Shown here in pieces: positions 47,501 through 62,375 of a stretch of DNA of 64,000 bases. The DNA is from Oxyruncus cristatus (Eukaryota; Chordata; Aves; Passeriformes; Cotingidae), in assembly GCA_013399855.1 (NCBI GenBank), contig VXAY01000768.1, positions 496,001-560,000 of the forward strand, given 5' to 3'. The number at the start of each line of letters is the position of its first letter. Position 1 is the stretch's first letter. The notes under the pieces were generated by a model. The model was not told the origin of the DNA. It was given only the letters and a program-made list of their open reading frames with translations, and ran no database searches. The position numbers and the translations under genes are program-made.

Positions 47501-50500
47501 GCTGTGGCCTCAGTGGTTCATTTGTGCAGATGCTTGCACTAGGAAGATTTGGGGAAGCCTGTGGGCAGGTTGAATGTCTGAGCCCAGCTGCTGGAGGGAT
47601 ACACATTATGCATGTGCAGGTACATGCAGGTGTGCATGTGCATATGTCTTTCCCACTACTGAACCTTTCTCATAATCATTCATTGGGTGGAAGGGGATGA
47701 GACCCCTGGAGCCATTTGAGCTAGTATGAATGCTGAGTGTATCTGGGGCACTTATATACATATGTGTGTACATATATATATAAAATACACATCTGATCTA
47801 TGTGTCCAGATGCACATATACATGTATTTGCAGTATATGCTTGTGTTTGAATGCATGCCTATTGTGAATTCTTGCTTCACGGTGAGGGAGTTGCAGCAAT
47901 CTCAACTATTTCAGGTTATAAGATTCAGTAATTACCTAATCTTGGGATCATAGTATATGCTAGCAGATGTGAAGAACATAGTAAAATCCTTGGAATAGGT
48001 ACACATGCATTTAGATAGACGTCTGCAGAGACAAACTGAGAAAAAAAAAAAAATTTCTCAGGTGGAATACCCAGTTGCTTTCTATGCCATACTTTTAGGT
48101 CTTACGCTTCCAAGTGTTTAATTTCCTCATACCAACATTACAAAGATGAATATATATAAACCAGGTGGCCTAAGATTTAAGAGACAACAGTAGGTCATCC
48201 TGGAAAACTGTAGAAGGAAACCTGAAACTCTTCTCATTAGTACAAAGAAAGGTTTTCGAGTGAAAGAGACTTTGGGGCAAGCCTTCATCCTAATGAAATG
48301 GGTCAGCCTGCCAATTTAGGACGCTTACATTCCAGATAAAGAAAATGCCACTTGTGAAATCTGTGGATATCAGACTCTGTGTGGTGTAGTATTCTGTGAT
48401 ATCCTTTGAAAAGGAGAAAGATCACTGAAAGTGCCCTGCTTCTGACCAGCAAGAAGGAATCGGGAGGTCAGTGGGGGACTGGCTGATGTCTGGCTCCTGC
48501 ACAGAGGACAGGGGTAGTAGTAGGTGCTCAGGATTGTCACCAGCAGTAAGGGAGTCAAACACTGCAGCAAAACAAAGACACATTCCATCTACTCGACAGT
48601 TTCTTCACAATAAAATACACAAAAAAATAAAAAAAATACATTAAATTCATGTCAATTGGGAAAACAGATACTATTATAGTCTACATTTCTCCTTCCCTCT
48701 TTTCATTTCTCCCTCAACAACAGGGACTTGATTCACAGTTTGAGGGAGATGGTAAGGGTCACTGAGCAATCAGTTTAGTCTAGTTTTCCCAGACTTTGGA
48801 ATAGAACTCAGGCCAGAGTTTAATTACGGCACTTTGAAACTGAAGATGGTTCCTGCTGCTAATCAGAGCATGGTAAATGTACTATGCATATACATTAATA
48901 GAATCTGCATATGTGCACATATATATCTAATTCAAGACAGATAACTACCCTTGGGAAGAAAGACACATTACACAGATACTCTGTATATACAGACATATGA
49001 ACATATATAAAATAAATGGCTTCTGTTCAAGTTCTCTGGTTGAAAATAATACATTAATACAAAAAGATAGTTACTTATGAAAGACTTAATACTTCAACCT
49101 CTGTTGTCAAGATATAGAATATTTACTTGTGTCTATATATCCCTGAACACCTAATTAACTTAATATTTCCTTTTTCCTCAGTATGGTAAGCTTTCTACTA
49201 GAAGTAAAGAAGTATTCTATCTCTAAGGTAACTGGTCTTATCAAACAATAAGGAAAAAAATAGCAGGCCTTTATTACTGACTGTGTTTTAATGATTTTAA
49301 AATCCCTTTCTCAGACAGTTAAACTGTACACATTATGAACTGAAAAATAGTAATTAAAATATTGAATTTCCATTCAGGATGAAATTCTAGATTTTAAAAC
49401 ATTTTGGTTTGTAAGAAAAACTGTAAGTGACATAATTTCTGGTAAAAGGAAGATTTATTTCAAGGGGAAAAAAAAAAGCCATATGCATTCTGATTTAGCT
49501 TTTCAAAGAATTAAACAAAGCCTGACCCAGTTGGGACCCAGTAGTCTTCCTCTAGCTGTGGTTAAAGCCTAGCAAAGTATTGAATAAGAAACATAAGAAT
49601 GTTTATATTCTTAAGAACATTGTTTCATGATATTACAACTGAGGTTCCTTTGTACTGGATCATACCACAGGGACACCAATTTCAATATTCAACTTCTAAC
49701 ACTTGGCATCTGCCTCTTTAGAGAAAGAGGAACAAATATAATTCTCCTAATTATCTGAATCATTATTCTTCTTACTTCATAAACTACATCTCCCTCCTGG
49801 GTCTGTTTTATACTGATCTCAGTTTCTACCAGTTGTCTGCAAACCATTACCAAACTCTTGTCCTTTTCTTCAGGTCTTGTTCCTCCTCTTTATTTGAGAA
49901 CCAAACATAACATTTTACAAACATATTTAATGCTGCAACCATGCCAGGTTTATATGCATTCATCACTAACACATACCTTTGGATGTCTGCCAATAATCCT
50001 TATACATTCCTTTAAAACTGCTTTTCAATTGATCAAGAGAAACCTCAAACAAAACCAGGTAAGAAATGGAAGCTTTTAAAGCAAGGGCTGTCTCTTAGTC
50101 TGAGTTTGTACAGCGTCTGGCATAGTATAACTTTACTCCTGCCAATCCAAACGTCCTTCTGTGCTCATCATGACTAACAGGGATTAGAATATATTAAAAA
50201 AAAATAACCACAACATTTAAAATGTTACTTTTACATTCTGTTGATTAATCTGTTACTAAGCAGATAGACAATACATTATTCTCTTTACTTTCACTTTTAA
50301 TCACCTGTGGAAAGTGATTGGTTAGTACCAATTTCTAGGTGAAAAATAACACATTAGCCAAATCTAAAAGAAATTAATAAAATAATATTTTTTAATCAAT
50401 ATCACATCTCAGGATCTCAAATGCATTGTAAGAACTGGTGAAGGATTTAGTAGAGAAAATTAAAACTATGATTTTTCAGTGATACCACTGAGAATATAAA

Positions 50501-53500
50501 GAGGATATAAAACATTTTACAAAACATTCAGAAAGAGATCACGAAAGCAAAAAAGATTTGGCCAAATAAGGAAAGCAGAAATACTGAGTAATTTAAAATT
50601 TGGTAGCTAAACACTGAATACTAATAAGAGTACATGCTGGGTCTATTTTTAACTGACAAAGATTTAAACTGTTTTGCAGATTAACTATTTTTCCCTGGAA
50701 TGAGTATAAAATGTCAGGTGTAAAGCCTATATGATTAATATGGTGTGAGAAGAATCCCTCAGTTTGAATATCATAAGCTGCAGTGGTTTTGATTTACACT
50801 GTGGATATAGCAAAATGATGAAAAAAATACAGTAACTACAATGGCTGCACACGTAATTAATAATTATAGAGAATTCTTCTTGTGGTATTGTTACTGGTAA
50901 CAATAGAAGCAATGGTTTAAACTTCTCATAGCCTTTCATTGACTCCTGAGTATAGTTAAAAGGAATCGTTCATGTAAGTTATCCAACTATCTCCCAGATG
51001 GGTATATTTAGGAAGAAATTCAAAATTCCTCACCAGAATGAAAAATCATACATGTTCAGAAAAACAAAAACAAAAACCAACCAACCAACCAAACAAACAA
51101 AAGTATGTTTCATTCTTTCCAACAAGATTTCGCAGAGCAGTAGAAGGTCCTCATTCCAGTCCTGGTTCCTGCTACAGACGTTCCAGATAGGGAACACTGG
51201 GTTGCCTCACCACCTTTGTTCCCCAACAGGAGACAGAAAACATGCTGTGTATGCACATTGGAATCCTCAGCAATCACCCAGCCTTCTCAAAGCTTTATCT
51301 GGTTTGTGTCTACAAATTATAGAAGATTATTTTAGATTATTTTAATATTTTTATTATATTAATATTTTTAATATTTACTGAGAGTTCAACTTAATTCTGC
51401 ATTAGATTTACTTAGTTAGACTAGTTTTTGAGTGTTTCAGATCCCTATTTCTCCTTCAGTCAGGTAGTTGTACCCTTGAGATATCAGCACTGCTGGTACT
51501 TACGGCAGACCAGACAAGAAATTTTTATCACCAGTCTGACCATTTTTTGTAAACAGACTTATCTACCTCAAACAGAACTGCATCCAAATTCATGTGTTTT
51601 ACATTTTAGTATCTGTGAAAGAACCGTGCTTTGTTGGATAACATCAAGAACAAGATTTTAAATAGATTTAAGTATTTAACAGTTGAGAAAGATAAGTACT
51701 GGAATTACCAGAAAGTAAAAAAATGTATATATTTAACTCTTGCTAATTTAATTGGGAACTTAGTTGCAAAATCTTCTGGAAAACCTACTGAGCAAATAAC
51801 GGTTTTAATGAAAATACTGTAGCCATTATCATCTGGTAATTTTCCTACAAATGTCTTTTGAAAATATTTTATCTGAACATCTATACATGGTGTTCAACAG
51901 ATATAAAGGACTTTTTTTCACCATCAGCTTTTTAAATTAACAATGTCAACTCAGAGGATCATTTTTGGTTGCTACCTCAATATTTGGTACTGATGGCATT
52001 GTTGTTGCCTCCAGTTACAATAAACGTTTGGTCCTTAAGTTAACTACAGAAACGTTTATATCATCCAAGGAGGTTCAGATCACAACTTATATATCTTTTA
52101 TTCTTCATTCCAATCTGTTTTACTGGTGTGTACTACTTCTAATACAGCTTAAAAAGTTACTTCTATGGTTCCAGAAGCCAGCTTTATTCTACTCTGGATA
52201 ACAGAAAATAGGATACAACATGTAACAGCTTTTACAAAGACTTATCTTGCAATTAATATCACAGAAAGTGGGTCCTCTTATTGGTCACACCATTCCAAAC
52301 CTCACATTTTTTAAAATTATTTATATATTTTCATAAATAGTGTACTAAGAGTACAAAGTTCACTGTATAACTGTGCTGGAAACATGGGTGAAACATGCAA
52401 AATTGATTTCCAAAGTATAGCAGAGAATTTGTTTGTGAATGCATTTGCTCCTCAGAGAACGAAAAGGAGGGAGAGAAAAACTGTGCAAGTTGTCTTGTAA
52501 ACAAAAGCAGAAACATCTGCTAAAATCTTGAGCAACCTGATGGCTAGATACAGCAAGAGAAATGGTAGAATTAGATGTTCATTTCACTTTAAGTTTCACA
52601 GACACCTTTAAGAAGAATAGCGTTTAAGACAGGATCCTTAAAGCATATCTTTGATCTGAAATATGAATAAAGAAATATTGGATGGGATCGGTTAAAACAT
52701 ATACCATTATACTACTATTTCTTAATCTACCTTTCTCCTTATGTTTGATTGTTTGTTATCACAATGTGGAAAAAGTCCTTTGAAGATAAGAAACAAACAA
52801 AAAAATAAAAACATATACTCGGTCACTTTTATCACGTTTAGCAACAAAAACACAAAGTACAAATACACCATCAGATTCGGCTTGTCTTCCAGATCTGATG
52901 CTGAGGATACAAAAGGGAAGTAAAACTGTAGAAGACATATTTTTATCTATTTTCTATGTAACTTCCATTTTTCTGGTCCATATTTTTGTTTGTTCTTGAA
53001 CACTGAAACTTCAGTTTACACATTCACCATTTCACTGAAAAATGCCCTTTAGGGGTCAAGATGGATTACCGTAATCATGGCTGAAATGGTGCTTAGAACT
53101 TGCAGCAACCAAATATATGACTCTGTCTAAGCCCATTTGTTCCTATAACTAGAAATTAGTGGGGTTTACTCTTATGCTTTTTTGGTGTAATCTTTTGTTC
53201 CTGGATTACACCAACACAACAGTGTGGTTACTTAGTGCCTGCATAGTCTGTTCAAATGAATGTATTTCCTATAGATTCCACAACGACTTGAGGAATCACC
53301 TAGGGAAACTGAATCTCACATGAACAAGCTGGGTGGGGAATAACTAGGAGACAGAAAACTGCAAAATATTTAAAATGCTTATTTTCTTTCTAGAGAGCAT
53401 TTGCTACCTTTGGGTATGTTTAATTACAGTTTTGTAATTTGTAACAGTCCCTTACCGGATCATTGAGCTAGAGCTGACTCAGCCTTTGCCTTATCATAAA

Positions 53501-56333
53501 GCTTTTGCTTACATGAAAGACTGATTAGCTTTTTAGAAACCTCTAAATAGTTAGGTCAGAACAAATAAGGAGATTTTGTACATATTTTTTCTATTGCAAC
53601 CATGCAGAACAGATTCTTACTCTTGGCTTAGTTTCAGTTAACTCAGTGTCTCACTAAGTTACAAAGAATCCCTTGCAAACTTTTATTCTTACTTACGATG
53701 TGCTACTATCTACCATTTTCTGTAACTTAATGATCACAGCCTCATTTCAAACAAACACCAACTTTACCCTTCAAGTCTTTGTTTCACACCTTCCAGAATA
53801 CATGCTATTCCTCACCATCATGATGACTGGATACAAAAGAAGACATCAATGTGCTGCAGAATTAATTATACTCAATCTACTTCATTTTTAGAGAAATGTG
53901 AAGAAAGTACAATCAAACAAATCAACTATTCAGTTCATCAGTTCATCTCGTATTAATACATAATCATTTTAATAATACTTGAGAATTCTTCCCCACCCCT
54001 ACTTAACTATAATAGCATACAAGTTTGTTCTGTGGTTATGGTTCAAATTTCACCATAGCACTGTCTTAATCCCAGTAATGGTTTTTACGTGGTGACTCAT
54101 TGCATCCCCTGTGATAGTTTAAGGTTTATTCCAATGTACACTGACATCAGTGACCACCTGCAATGAAATGCAGATGTGGCTGAGCCTACAAAGCACTGTG
54201 ACTATACATTTTTCTTTAGTCAACTCCTTTACCTCTGCTGACCTAGGATTTGGAACTTTAGAGAGGTTAAAGTCTCAGCAACAATTTTACTTTGAGGAAA
54301 GATCCTTTCCTTCATGATGTTGTTTCCTAAGGCAATTAAATCAATGTCTTAACCAGACTCTGCTATGAATTTGCTTTCAGTACTTTGTGCTATCTCAAAA
54401 GTGTTAACCAAGACAGGACTGGTCTGTGAAAGAATTATTTAGCCAGGTAACATTTAAGAAAAGAAAAAAAAAGAAAAAAAAAGTTAAAAAATTAATACCA
54501 GTATATTTTTCTCATAAGTATGTAAAAAGCATCTCAAACATAAAATAAGAGTAGCCAAGGAGAAAAATGGAACATAATAATAAAATAGCTTTTAAAAAGA
54601 TGCATGTAAACATGAGACAAAATAGTAAATTTATTCTGAGGGGCAGAGTCAAAAGTGAATAGAGATTTTCTATTAGAGATTTAAACTTTGAAAGTTTCAG
54701 TTTAAACAATTCTCCCCTATCAAGAGCAGACCAAATAAGAATGTAAAAATTATTTTTACATATATATGTACCTGAGGGATCTGGACAAAGAAAACAGGTA
54801 ACATTACAAAAAATAAAAAGGGGTTCTCAAATTAGGAGAGAGATGGCACTGCCACACACCACTGTGACCTTTGCTTCCAGACCCAAGAGGTGCAGAACTT
54901 CACGGCTCCCTCCCTGGAACTGGGTCTCTGCTGTGCCTTCCTGTATTGGGCCCAGGAGTCCACCAGGGACAGGATGGGATGATGAAAACCAGAAGTGATG
55001 TGTGAAGTGCTGTGCAACCAGCAGCCAAAATGAAATACTGAGAGAACCAAGAAATAAACCAAGTTACAGACCCACATGGTGGCACTGCATCAAACCTTCA
55101 CTGAGGGTCTGTTCTGACTTAGCACGTTTTTCTTGTGGTTTGGTGATATGAACAAAACCAAGTGACTTGAGATAGCCATACAGGCAATTCCCCCTCCACT
55201 TGCAGTTCTGTTGCAACAGCTAGCATGCAGTTGGAGGTACAGGAATCACAACTCAGTAGCTTCTCTTTTCTTGCTGATTTGTTCTCCAGCTTGGGTGTAC
55301 AAGAAAAAAGTGCTCTGAGAGACACAGCTCTTCCCTTACCCATGAAATGTGACAGCAAAAGCCTATGCAAAGGTAAGATGTATTCCACTTAGCTCCACGT
55401 CCATGTATAAGAATGAAAACCAACAATTTTTGGGGGGAGGAAAAAAAAAAAAGAAAATTGTAAGGCAGAATAAAAGGAGGCTGAGACATCAAATAAAAAG
55501 GGGATAGAAAAGGTTGTGAAAATGCTCTCCTCTGAAGGATGTAACTGCTTAATAGCTGGGCATTTTCTTTTTAAATGAGAGCAATGACTGTACTTATGTA
55601 GCTAGCTCAGTAACAGGAATGGGATTAGATTGTTGCTTGAGTTATCAGCAACAATAAACTGTGCTGATCAATGCTTTAAATTACAAGGTGGAAATAATAA
55701 TTGTAGAACACATTATTGGTCACATTTGGTGCCGCTCTAGAACTGAGAATGGTACTTATCAGTGAAAAAGGTGAACAGAAACAGAAAACTCAAGTGAAAA
55801 AAATCCTAACTACTATCAAGGTTGTGTGTGGTTTTCTTGGGGTTTAGGGTGAGTTTTTTGATATATCTTTCTTCCAAATGTCATATCTGAAGTCTGATCT
55901 CTCCTTGACTGTTTGCTCACTTGTTCTGACACTCTCCATGCTGTCCTGACACACTGAGCTGCTCACACATGTTACTTTCTGAGACCCCTTTGGTATGGGT
56001 GAAAGTTTTGGGAAGAACCTCAAATGATTCTTTTTTTTTTTCTGTGAACTCTGTTTTACAATAAAGTTGACAGCAGAGAAAGCAGTTCATTCTTCTGCAC
56101 ATCCTGTGCAGAGCACTAACCTTAACAGAACAAAGACATTTTTTCAAACATAGAAGAATTGTTTTCTTTTTTTTTTGTATTACATATAAATAGGTTTGTT
56201 TCACAGCAGGCATGTATGGGGCTTAGGAGTCTTGGGAGTAATTCTGTTATTATTTTATTTCTTAAACAAATTAATTTTTTGTAATTAATGGTTAATAAAT
56301 GCTTCCCTTTTCTTCATTTTATTTAGTAGAAAC
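41531..56333. other. Long AT-rich stretch without recognisable genes
   Basis: About 14.8 kb in which I recognise no gene, RNA or mobile element. Small features: three copies of a 14-base TTTTTCTGAAAATA unit at 43205-43246; an alternating CA run at about 46597-46618; AT/GT alternating stretches at 47757-47793 and 48908-48930; an (AACC)-rich patch at about 51060-51100. GC-richer parts at 46600-46800, 47100-47700, 48420-48590 and 54840-55390 carry overlapping open frames on both strands, but none has a known motif. Confidence 0.55.
43205..43246 (+). repeat. Three-copy 14-bp tandem repeat
   Basis: TTTTTCTGAAAATA occurs twice exactly (43205-43218 and 43219-43232), then a third copy diverges at its last bases. 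Confidence 0.85.
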
Positions 56334-56422
56334 ACAGAATCGTAGTATCACAGATTCATAGAATGGTTTGTGTTGGAAGGGACCTTCAAAGATAATCTAG
56401 GCCAAACACCCTGCAAAAGGCA
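56334..56422 (-). mobile_element. CR1 LINE 3' terminal fragment
   Basis: The plus strand reads ACAGAATCGTAGTATCACAG then ATTCATAGAATGGTTTGTGTTGGAAGGGACCTTCAAAGATAATCT, which reverse-complements to the end of the CR1 3' UTR including three to four degenerate terminal octamers. Only about 90 bases remain. Confidence 0.92.
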
Positions 56423-58221
56423 TGATGAGTTTAGGTTAAAAATCACTGTGTTGTAGAGTCCGCTGTTCTCACACTTCATGTAAGGTTTTCATCTGATGTG
56501 ACAGATATATTTGCCCCTAATTTTTGTTCAAAAGGTCTTTGTGGCACTGCCATTCATCATCAACTTTTTCATAGGCCTGTACTTAAAGCAGACCAGGATT
56601 CATTTGTTCATCAGGCTGATTGGTTTTGCAGAGTTTGGCAATAGTGGAATATTATTTATAAGTCTGAGGAATGTTGGTTTATCTGAAGCTGATAATCAAA
56701 ACCTTTGCTTCATTGAACATACAAGTAGGTGTCAAAATGCTGTTTTGTGAAAATAATGAGTTTGATTACTTTTTATTCTTTTAAGAGAGGATGTTTGGAG
56801 AACGTTTAAGTTCATCACTGGTACAATTGGTTGAATCAGACTGGTTTGTGTATCCAGAAGCTTTAAATTCTGCACCAAAGTTTTCCTGGACACTGTGAAG
56901 AAAACTTATTTTTGCTCATGAGTTCTTGATCAGAAAACTTAGTATGGGTAGCTGACAGATTGGCAAGCTGAACCTCAGAAAGAGAAGGCCTTTTTTAATG
57001 TAATGGGAATTCAGTTTCCTGTCAAGTCAGAGAAATATCTTACAGTGCATAAGCTAAACCTGTGCATGTCCCTGCAGAATTTGGACCTAACATTGTGAGA
57101 GAAGGATGAAATAGTACTGTATTAAAGAGCTCTGCTTGCTCTTCTGACATGCTGTGAAGTTTCTGTTTTCCTCAAAAAACAGGGAAATGCTTGGAGAATG
57201 TGATTCTGTGTTTTATTAATGTACAATCTGAGCTCACAGCAATTTAGGAGAAGGTGGAAAATAGTATAATTCTCAACATTTTGACAGGACTTGTTTAGTT
57301 CATTTCTTCACATTTTGAAAAGGAAAATTAGGCTTCCATTTGAAAGTGTCTTTGACACAGTTTCTGTGACTGACATCTACAGTCAATGCTTCTGTATATG
57401 TTTAGCAATACTGTAGCAGAACTATTTCTGCATAGTCTAATTTCCCTGATCATCCAGGTCCTGAAAGCTCTATAGATGGGGCTGCCCCAGGTCTTTTTAT
57501 AGCTGAATTAGGAATTTTTGTTTTTTCAGTTTCTATAATTCACCATTGTAGTTTGACTGCCCTAATTTTAGCACCTGAAATATGCTTGCAATTTACATTA
57601 ATGCAAATAATGCAGTAAGAAAAGGCCGTGGTGATGTGTCAAATGGCTTCTTTTTCTGTCTGTTCTTCTGTTAAGATAAACATAACTAATAATAACTTTG
57701 TCATACAGCATAGGTGCATTTATACTTAAAGGCAAGAACACTTGTGCAACAAAATATTCTGCTACAAGGTGAAACTAATTTTCGGGACACTTAATTAATG
57801 TTATTGTACTAAAGGAAACAAAAATTCATGTTGCATTCAACTAATCACATTATCCTTTAAAAGTACTTGAAAATTTCAGGAGATACTTATGGAAAAATGT
57901 CAGTTCTTTACTAGTTTAGATTCTGTTCACGCTCTTCAGTCTCATATTCAGATTTCTTCATGGTGGAAGGACACCATGTAACATAGTGTGTTACAAACAA
58001 TTCAAGGAATACTGATTTCAAGTGATCAGGGGCTGGGATTTCTGATTCATGGGAAACTTTAATTCATCAGTGTCTTTGATCTGACATTTTTTCTATTAAT
58101 CTGATTACCACAAAGCTAAATATCAATTACCTACCTTCAAAATTTGTTTTACCTTGACAAATTGTATTATGCTCGTATGTGACAAGTTGGTACTTTTGCA
58201 CAAATAATGAGAAGGACCAAA
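56423..58221. other. AT-rich DNA without recognisable genes
   Basis: No feature is supported. The plus-strand frame at 56511-56750 is rich in hydrophobic residues and unrecognised. Confidence 0.5.
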
Positions 58222-58665
58222 CTATACAAAAGAAAGGGGATAGAAAAAAGAAAATGTGTTAAATAAGAAAAAAAATGGTGTACTGATTCGAGAAGAAGTA
58301 ATTGAAAACTGAACAAAAATATCTAAGTGCCTTACAGAAACATACTGTTGCCTAGAAGGCTGTAGAGAAAAAAGATTCCAGGCCAATTTAGTATAGGAGA
58401 TAAGTTGGTCCTTTAATGAGTCTTTAGGCCTAGAGAAATATAAACCATGTGCGCCTTTCGAATCGGGTGTTACAATTTTATAATGATTTCCATCCAATCC
58501 CCGTTCGTCCACCTCCCAGTTCTTCCCCATTCTGCCCCAAGGCACACCCCTTTGGGAATTGAGTTTGGGGGAGTTTGGGACTCCCTCTTCCTCATCTTCA
58601 TCTTCTTCGCAGCACACGCAGTCCTTGGAGCCCTTCCAAAGTTCCGCGCTTGAAGGTCGTTGTAT
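58222..58665 (-). pseudogene. Acidic open frame, probable retroelement remnant
   Basis: Stop-to-stop frame of about 148 codons on the minus strand (upstream stop at 58666-58668). The N-terminal half is compositionally unlike its surroundings: CVCC, then the acidic run EEDEDEEE, then a Pro/Gly/Trp-containing segment (VPWGRMGKNWEVDERG), then YFSRPKDSLKDQLISYTKLAW. Several CG dinucleotides occur between 58440 and 58690, unusual for this window. The last 35 or so codons turn F/S-rich and are probably flanking DNA. There is no good ATG. I associate such sequence with bird endogenous-retrovirus coding regions, but cannot name the family; an exon or retrocopy of a host gene is the alternative. Confidence 0.35.
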
Positions 58666-61600
58666 CTACGTCTATATCTTCTGGTGCAGGTTTTAAAGTG
58701 TTTTTCTATGATTCTACCTCAAAAAGGAGACTAAACACACTAATTGAATTTAGGGGGATTGATATGGAATGGAGTAATAGGGTTGGGTATGTGTAAAAAT
58801 TATGCTACAGGGTAAGGGATGCAATAAAGCTATGTTAAAATCTACATTCACTGTACAACTACTTCTAAAATCTACAAAAAAATAAAAAATCAAAAACTCT
58901 AAGGCATCAATACAGCCAACTAGTCTTGCAGCTAGTGCAGGCAGTTTTTGGTTATTTTTCACTGAAATGTCAAATGTTGGTAAAGGACAAAGAATGCAGT
59001 CATGCAGGAATCACAGAAGGTATATTTGACCAGCACCTGTGGAATATTAAGGAAATAACTGGTTTAGAATAAGAGACTTTCAGTCTCTCGGATATCTCTC
59101 TAAACAGTGTGTGTGTGGGGGAAACATGATTATTGCTGACAGTAAAAATCATAAAATAAAATGTTTTGAAAACTGGCTGAAATAAGTACTACTTCAGTGG
59201 TCAATGTAGTATTCAGTGCAAAGAAGCTACAGTTCATCTGACAAGTTAATCTGGCAACAATGTAAAAAAGAAATATTGAAGATAAATATGTTGGGGGGTT
59301 TGTTTTATCAAGCAGCAAGCAGCAGTAGTGTTGTAACAGTCACATAAGAAATTAAATAGCTCAACCTGATATGCTTTGCATATGTAATGATTTACTTCAG
59401 GTGAAATTCCAGAAAATCATGTGAAATAGAATAACTGTTTTATGCTCATTGACATAAAAATTATAACTAAAATGCTAGGTTTTTCACCTTAACATTATCA
59501 CAACTATTATTTAGAAATGTATGTCAATAAATTCATTGGAAACCTCTTAAGTAATAGCTTTGTAAGACTTACAAGTCTCTCTCTGCAGGGTGTCAGGTAC
59601 TCTTCTATTAGTAAAGAAAACAAACTGGTTTGAACCATCCATCTTCATTTGAAAGGTGGTAAACACAGATCTTTCTTGTAAGACAGTAGTTGCTGGATTT
59701 GTCAAATGTGTAAATATAAATGAGAAATTGTTAATCAAACTTACAATGTTTCCTTTTTATTCTGCAGCATACACCTGAAATCTGTCAGCTCTAATATCCC
59801 TGTCAGTAATTATGAAGCTCCTCAAGGCTATTTGTTAGACAATACATGATACATTTTACACAATAGCAGCTTCTAGGGATATTCATATTTTGCTTCAGAA
59901 AGGTTATAATTAATTTTGCAGTCTCATAACAGATTCTGTACAGGAGTCCATCATTTACTCAAGGAGATAAAGAATGAAATCTAAAAAGTAAAGAATTTCT
60001 TCTTTCCATTTGTGCACTCGAAGAAAACAACTAGGTTGAATTTTGAGGTCTATTTTGAGTCTGCTTAATGCTTAGAATTTCATTAAAATTTTATGGAACA
60101 CTTCCTTATGCTTTAAATTACATCTAGAAAATGTATAGTGCATTAGGTTACTTTATGCATGGCCTACGTTGTGCATAAGGGGCAATACTGCCCAGCTTTA
60201 GTGCTAATACCAAAAGAAAGAGCAGTCTTCTTTCATTACAGATCCTGGGCAAAGGCCAAGTTAAAGCTTTGTTGACATTGCAATCAAGTGTAGCAACACT
60301 ACCGATGTAAGCACATGACAGATCTGAGCTGCCTCTATCCTTGAGAATTTAAATTCTAGGGAAGTTCTGTTATCAAAATCTTCAATCTTTCACTCTGTTT
60401 TCCATTAACCATTTTGAAGCTGAATGGTGAACACCAGTAAATAACACAGCAATAACAAATGAGACTTGAAAATGATGAATTATAGACGATGTTTTAGGTC
60501 AGTGATTGTTTCTCTGCAAAAGACCAAAAATCACGGTCAATGATTAATTCATTCCCTTTCACAATCTCCCATTCCTCCCTAGACAGAGGCCTAACACTGA
60601 ACTGCAATATACATACAATTAAGGGCACTTCTGAGGCATTATTTACTTTCCAGCTGCTACTGTGTGGTAGTGACATGGATTTAGGGCTTTGCTTATTATA
60701 AGAGTTCTCAAATTTCTGGACCAAACCCACTAATTCATTGAATTGCTGTTTTCTAGAGCCATGTCTGGCACAATGATTGTGATAAATAGAGCATATTTTC
60801 ATCCTTAGAGTGTTTCAATGAACTTCTGGGTGGTATTTTCTCCACCCATCCCCTACATATCTTCCTTCCACAATTTTCTTTCAGACAATTAAAATAAATT
60901 ACAAATTTTATTTACTTTATGGATTATCGAATTCAGTTTACTTCCCTGTTGGCAGAACTGCTGCCAAAACCAAGAGCTATGATCATGCATTCCCCTTAAC
61001 TTAAACTAACTTATGTTGCGACCAAGTTCTTATTTCACTGAAGTGAGATAAACACTCTATCTGGTGTTCATAGGAGGCAGTGGAATGAAGGAAATCTTAA
61101 CCTTTTTGACTACCAAAAATATTCTCCAAAATCTACCTTAGTATCATTAGACTAAATGACAGCAAATTTTCATTTGATGCACTAATTTAAAAAGGTTAAA
61201 AAAAATAGACAGACACATGGTTCCAGTTTTCAAAAATAGATGCTTTAGTGACCTCAAAGATCCTGTAGTACTGTCAGAAACCAAGTGAAAGGTAAAAAAA
61301 ACTGCTAACATGAAAAAATGCTTGGGTTTAATTTTCAAAACCAAAAGTTACTTGATTAACCTTAGATCACAGTCCTGTGTACCTCAGGCACTCTCTTGTA
61401 AGAGCATCCTTAACTCATAGAAATATTATTAGGAAATTCATTAATAATTCTACTATAATGGACTTACTTTTGAGATTGCTGGAGTTATTTCTGTATGGAA
61501 ATGGAAATAAGGATGGAAATCAGGATGGAATACTACAGCTACTGTGATATTTTACCCATATGGACACTTGTATGTTGCAGTAAATGTGGAGTAAACTTTA

Positions 61601-62094
61601 TCCTCAAAAACATGAGTAACGTACTACGTCAAAAAATAAGAAATTAAAATTGGTTCATTTGCTGTGAAATACATTTGTTTATCCATGACATGATTGGTGG
61701 TTTTCTGACCATGTCTTGAAAAAAAAATTTGGCGTATGGTTCCTTTAGTAGGGGAAATAGCCTCCATGCTCATGTTGTCATACAAACCTCTTACAGTGAT
61801 ACAAAGGCAAGATGTTGTAGAAGTGTATTTGGGACAAAATTGTATATCTCTCTTAAATGACAATCTTGAAATTATCAGAGAGAATATTCAATCTTTACAA
61901 AGTATTCTGAAGCTAGGAAACAAGGATAAGTTATGGGATGCAGATGATAGAATTAAATGACCCCTTGGAAAATAAAATATTTTTTTTACAAACCAAAGGA
62001 AAACATAAACACCATTTAAATAAACTAATTCAAAGCATATCACATGACTGAAAATGAAATTTTAATTTTCTAGAGTATATACTGAGGGTAATAG

Positions 62095-62119
62095 CAGCAG
62101 TTTGCTGCTGCTGCTGTTT
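62095..62119 (+). repeat. Short CAG/CTG inverted cluster
   Basis: Two CAG units are followed by TTTG and four CTG units, forming a small potential hairpin. It is too short to suggest repeat instability. Confidence 0.7.
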
Positions 62120-62289
62120 GCAGTTTATAAATCTAGGGTAACATGTTACATTAATTTTTATTTAAGGAGCATGGGATCATAAGAAAAAGCCTTTCAATTT
62201 CATTTATGATCCCCCATCAAATGGCGTTACTCTTTTGCAAAGTCACCTTTCCATATGTGCACTCAAAGCTAGTTCACTGCAAAGGATTT

Positions 62290-62375
62290 GAGAGGAAAAG
62301 AAAAAGGGAAAGAGCGAGAGAGAGAAAGAAGTAGAGGTATAGAGATATAAATATAGAGATAAGAGACAGAGAGAA
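62290..62375 (+). repeat. GA-rich low-complexity patch
   Basis: Mostly GA, GAAA and AGAGATA units, interrupted by occasional T and C. Typical degenerate microsatellite. Confidence 0.8.

Noticed and set aside
58455..58470. TTCGAATC, similar to a tRNA T-loop
   Set aside because: No cloverleaf could be drawn around it on either strand; it lies within the acidic open frame.
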